From Actinomycetes bacterium (GTDB lineage: Bacteria; Actinomycetota; Actinomycetes; Actinomycetales; Cellulomonadaceae), in contig JAEZAR010000179.1 of the NCBI GenBank assembly GCA_023430425.1, forward strand, positions 1 through 6,397: a stretch of DNA of 6,397 nucleotides, given 5' to 3'. Positions 5,460 through 6,397 of this stretch are shown here, piece after piece. Each line of letters starts with the position of its first letter. Position 1 is the stretch's first letter. Under the pieces are notes generated by a model, which worked only from the letters and a program-made list of their open reading frames with translations, ran no database searches and was not told where the DNA came from. The position numbers were made by a program, and so were the translations under genes.

Positions 5460-5480
5460 CCCGCGGGCTCGACCCGCGGG
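5460..5480. repeat. Direct/inverted repeat of CCCGCGGG just after the stop codon
   Basis: Two copies of the self-complementary octamer CCCGCGGG flank CTCGA, starting at the base after the TGA. The pair can form an 8-bp stem with a 5-base loop, the first of two consecutive hairpins between the plus-strand gene and tRNA-Ala. It may assist termination. Confidence 0.6.
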
Positions 5481-5481
5481 C

Positions 5482-5518
5482 CGAGGGCTCCCCGCCACGT
5501 GGTGGCGGGGAGCCCTCG
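5482..5518. terminator. Strong 17-bp hairpin, likely bidirectional terminator
   Basis: Arms 5482-5498 and 5502-5518 are perfectly complementary over 17 bp around a GTG loop. The hairpin sits between the 3' ends of two convergent units: the membrane-protein gene on plus and tRNA-Ala on minus. A proper T run is lacking on both sides, as is common in high-GC Actinobacteria. Its symmetry suits termination of both units. Confidence 0.8.
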
Positions 5519-5529
5519 TCGTCACGGGG

Positions 5530-5602
5530 TGGAGCCAAGGGGACTCGAACCCCTAACCCCCTGCTTGCAAAGCAGGTGCGCTACCACTTGCGCCATGGCC
5601 CC
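5530..5602 (-). tRNA. tRNA-Ala (anticodon TGC)
   Basis: This is a 73-base cloverleaf on the minus strand. The acceptor arm GGGGCCA pairs with TGGCTCC with one G-T wobble, the discriminator base is A, and the T loop TTCGAGT is standard. The anticodon stem CCTGC/GCAGG encloses the loop TTTGCAA, giving anticodon TGC for GCN alanine codons. The 3' CCA is not encoded (ACCC follows), so it must be added by tRNA nucleotidyltransferase. It is the last gene of the DUF3566-side unit. Confidence 0.97.
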
Positions 5603-5609
5603 GCGTTCG

Positions 5610-5625
5610 CCCCGGCGCGCCGGGG
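5610..5625. repeat. Perfect 16-bp palindrome upstream of tRNA-Ala
   Basis: CCCCGGCGCGCCGGGG is fully self-complementary and ends eight bases before the tRNA-Ala 5' end, between it and the DLW-39 gene. In RNA it could form a six-base-pair stem with a GCGC loop. It may act as a processing or attenuation hairpin in a joint transcript, or as a protein site. Extreme GC content raises the chance of coincidence. Confidence 0.5.
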
Positions 5626-5652
5626 TGGTCCCGTCGCCGCCACGGCCCGGGG

Positions 5653-5772
5653 TCACTCGACGTCGTCGGTGACCTCGGTCCACAGCTCGCGGTCGTCCCG
5701 CTCGTCGGCGTAGGCCCGGTACACGACGTAGCCGATGCCGGCGAGCAGCCCTGCGACAAGGAGCTTCTTCAT
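5653..5772 (-). CDS. DLW-39 family protein (39 aa)
   Basis: This tiny protein reads MKKLLVAGLLAGIGYVVYRA, then an acidic polar tail ending in ELWTEVTDDVE. It is exactly 39 residues, the length for which the DLW-39 family is named, and sits near gyrA as the family does. The first 20 residues form a short hydrophobic helix after KK, so membrane attachment is likely. The family's Asp-Leu-Trp signature appears here as Glu-Leu-Trp (residues 29-31), a conservative change. GGAGG (5783-5779) lies six bases before the ATG, supporting real translation. The gene lies between tRNA-Ile and tRNA-Ala on the same strand and is probably co-transcribed with them. Its function is unknown. Confidence 0.88.
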   Translation of the reverse strand: MKKLLVAGLLAGIGYVVYRAYADERDDRELWTEVTDDVE

Positions 5773-5816
5773 CGTGTGCCTCCGATGGGCCCGGGAGCCG
5801 CGGACGGGACGGGGAG

Positions 5817-5890
5817 TGGGCCTAAGAGGACTTGAACCTCTGACCTCTTCCTTATCAGGGAAGCGCTCTAACCGTCTGAGCTATAGGCCC
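5817..5890 (-). tRNA. tRNA-Ile (anticodon GAT)
   Basis: This is a 74-base cloverleaf on the minus strand with acceptor arm GGGCCTA pairing with TAGGCCC and discriminator A. The D arm contains AGCTCAGACGGTTAGAGC, and the T loop is TTCAAGT. The anticodon stem CTTCC/GGAAG encloses CTGATAA, giving anticodon GAT, which reads ATC and ATT. CCA is not encoded. A tRNA-Ile followed by tRNA-Ala downstream of gyrA and DUF3566 is a conserved actinobacterial arrangement. Confidence 0.97.
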
Positions 5891-5912
5891 GTGCGCCGAC
5901 CGGCGACGCACG

Positions 5913-5942
5913 AGAGTACCCCAGCGCGTCGCGCGGCCCCAA
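5913..5942 (-). promoter_or_regulatory. Candidate promoter for the tRNA-Ile / DLW-39 / tRNA-Ala unit
   Basis: On the minus strand TTGGGG (5942-5937) and TACTCT (5918-5913) are separated by 18 bases. They match the TTG start of a -35 box and the TANNNT pattern of a -10 box. Transcription would begin near 5906, about 16 bases before the mature tRNA-Ile. The -35 box begins just after the DUF3566 stop codon. This would let the stable RNAs be transcribed independently of the upstream genes. Confidence 0.5.
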
Positions 5943-5943
5943 C

Positions 5944-6397
5944 TCAGTCGTCGGTGAGCGTCACCGTCACGCCGCCCACCAGCGCGGCGACGATGTTGTA
6001 CAGGAACGCACCGATGGTCGAGAGCGCGGTGAGGAGCACGACGTCCACCACGGCGATCATCGTGGCGAGCGAGACGACGCGGTTGAACGCGGCGTACTCC
6101 AGCAGGTTGAAGAAGTCGGTGTCGCCGGTGATCTCGGCGATCGTGCTGTTCACCGAGGTGAAGACGGCCAGACCGTCGAGGGTGTACCAGACCACTGCCG
6201 CCGCGACGACGATCATGATGCCGACGGCGACCGACAGGAGGAACGAGAGCTTCATCACCGACCACGGGTCGATGCGCGCGACCGCCAGGCGCACCCGTCG
6301 CGGACCGCTGGACGCCGACGGTGCCGGCGCTGCGGGGGCGGCGTCCGTGCGCACCACGCGCGGGGCACCCTGGCTGCGGGGAGCCGGGGCTGCCGAC
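5944..6397 (-). CDS. DUF3566 domain-containing membrane protein, 5' end beyond window
   Basis: This is the C-terminal 150 residues of a DUF3566 protein, a two-helix actinobacterial membrane family commonly encoded just downstream of gyrA. The visible part begins with a Pro/Ala-rich stretch (1-32) typical of the variable cytoplasmic N-terminus. It continues with RVRLAVARIDPWSVMKLSFLLSVAVG into TM1 (about 51-72), then an exposed segment VFTSVNSTIAEITG, and the second hydrophobic region (about 112-144) containing VVDVVLLTALSTIGAFLYNI. It ends VTVTLTDD. The frame stays open to the window edge with no stop, and an internal GTG at 6357 lacks a convincing Shine-Dalgarno, so the true start is probably outside. 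Function is unknown. The position suggests co-transcription with gyrA, which is not visible. Confidence 0.92.
   Translation of the reverse strand, partial: SAAPAPRSQGAPRVVRTDAAPAAPAPSASSGPRRVRLAVARIDPWSVMKLSFLLSVAVGIMIVVAAAVVWYTLDGLAVFTSVNSTIAEITGDTDFFNLLEYAAFNRVVSLATMIAVVDVVLLTALSTIGAFLYNIVAALVGGVTVTLTDD

Noticed and set aside
4532..5713. A 393-codon plus-strand open frame through the 275-aa gene and tRNA-Ala
   Set aside because: It runs through both hairpins and the tRNA and has the Arg/Gly-rich composition of an off-frame read; the real gene has a Shine-Dalgarno and membrane helix in another frame.
6355..6357. GTG at 6357 as the DUF3566 start
   Set aside because: No Shine-Dalgarno precedes it and the frame continues open with similar Pro/Ala-rich sequence to the window edge.
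1..6397. A hidden defence, toxin-antitoxin, mobile or secondary-metabolite system
   Set aside because: Every substantial gene belongs to the conserved gyrA-proximal actinobacterial cluster. No transposase, integrase, nuclease or toxin-like gene was seen on either strand.

Overview
The DNA is very GC-rich and its gene order is the conserved chromosomal segment next to gyrA and the replication origin in Actinobacteria. The mix of a class E sortase, DUF881, CrgA, a rhomboid protease, PpiA, DLW-39 and DUF3566 suggests a Micrococcales-type genome, perhaps Cellulomonas-like; that taxon is inferred from gene order and protein style only. No mobile element, CRISPR array, prophage or plasmid gene was seen. 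This is a vertically inherited housekeeping region, and I did not find a new defence or biosynthetic system in it.

Layout. From 1 to 2437, all on the minus strand, lies a tightly coupled operon. Its order of transcription is a DUF881 membrane protein, a class E sortase, a 51-residue membrane protein, and the glutamine amidotransferase PabA/TrpG, which is cut by the window edge. Its three junctions are a 4-base overlap, a 1-base overlap and an abutment, so translational coupling is likely. Divergent from it across 173 bp is crgA (2611-2856, plus), a small two-helix cell-division protein.

From 2857 to 3088 is a 232-bp gap between convergent crgA and the rhomboid gene. It is not empty. It holds three short GGTGANNCACGG repeats, then two copies of a 46-bp direct repeat carrying DnaA-box-like 9-mers. 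This is the most interesting non-coding signal in the window. A two-gene minus-strand unit follows: ppiA (cyclophilin, 3966-4505) and then a rhomboid protease with an N-terminal zinc-binding module (3089-3958).

Divergent from ppiA is an Ala/Glu-rich single-helix membrane protein of unknown function (4632-5459, plus), followed by two strong hairpins. Converging on it from the right is a minus-strand stable-RNA unit: DUF3566 (partial at the window edge), tRNA-Ile(GAT), the 39-residue DLW-39 protein and tRNA-Ala(TGC). In Actinobacteria gyrB and gyrA usually lie upstream of DUF3566, which would be to the right of this window.

How the genes fit together: most protein products are membrane proteins of the cell envelope or division machinery (DUF881, sortase, small protein, CrgA, rhomboid, the 275-residue protein, DLW-39, DUF3566). 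They are mixed with general housekeeping functions (folate/tryptophan amidotransferase, prolyl isomerase, tRNAs).
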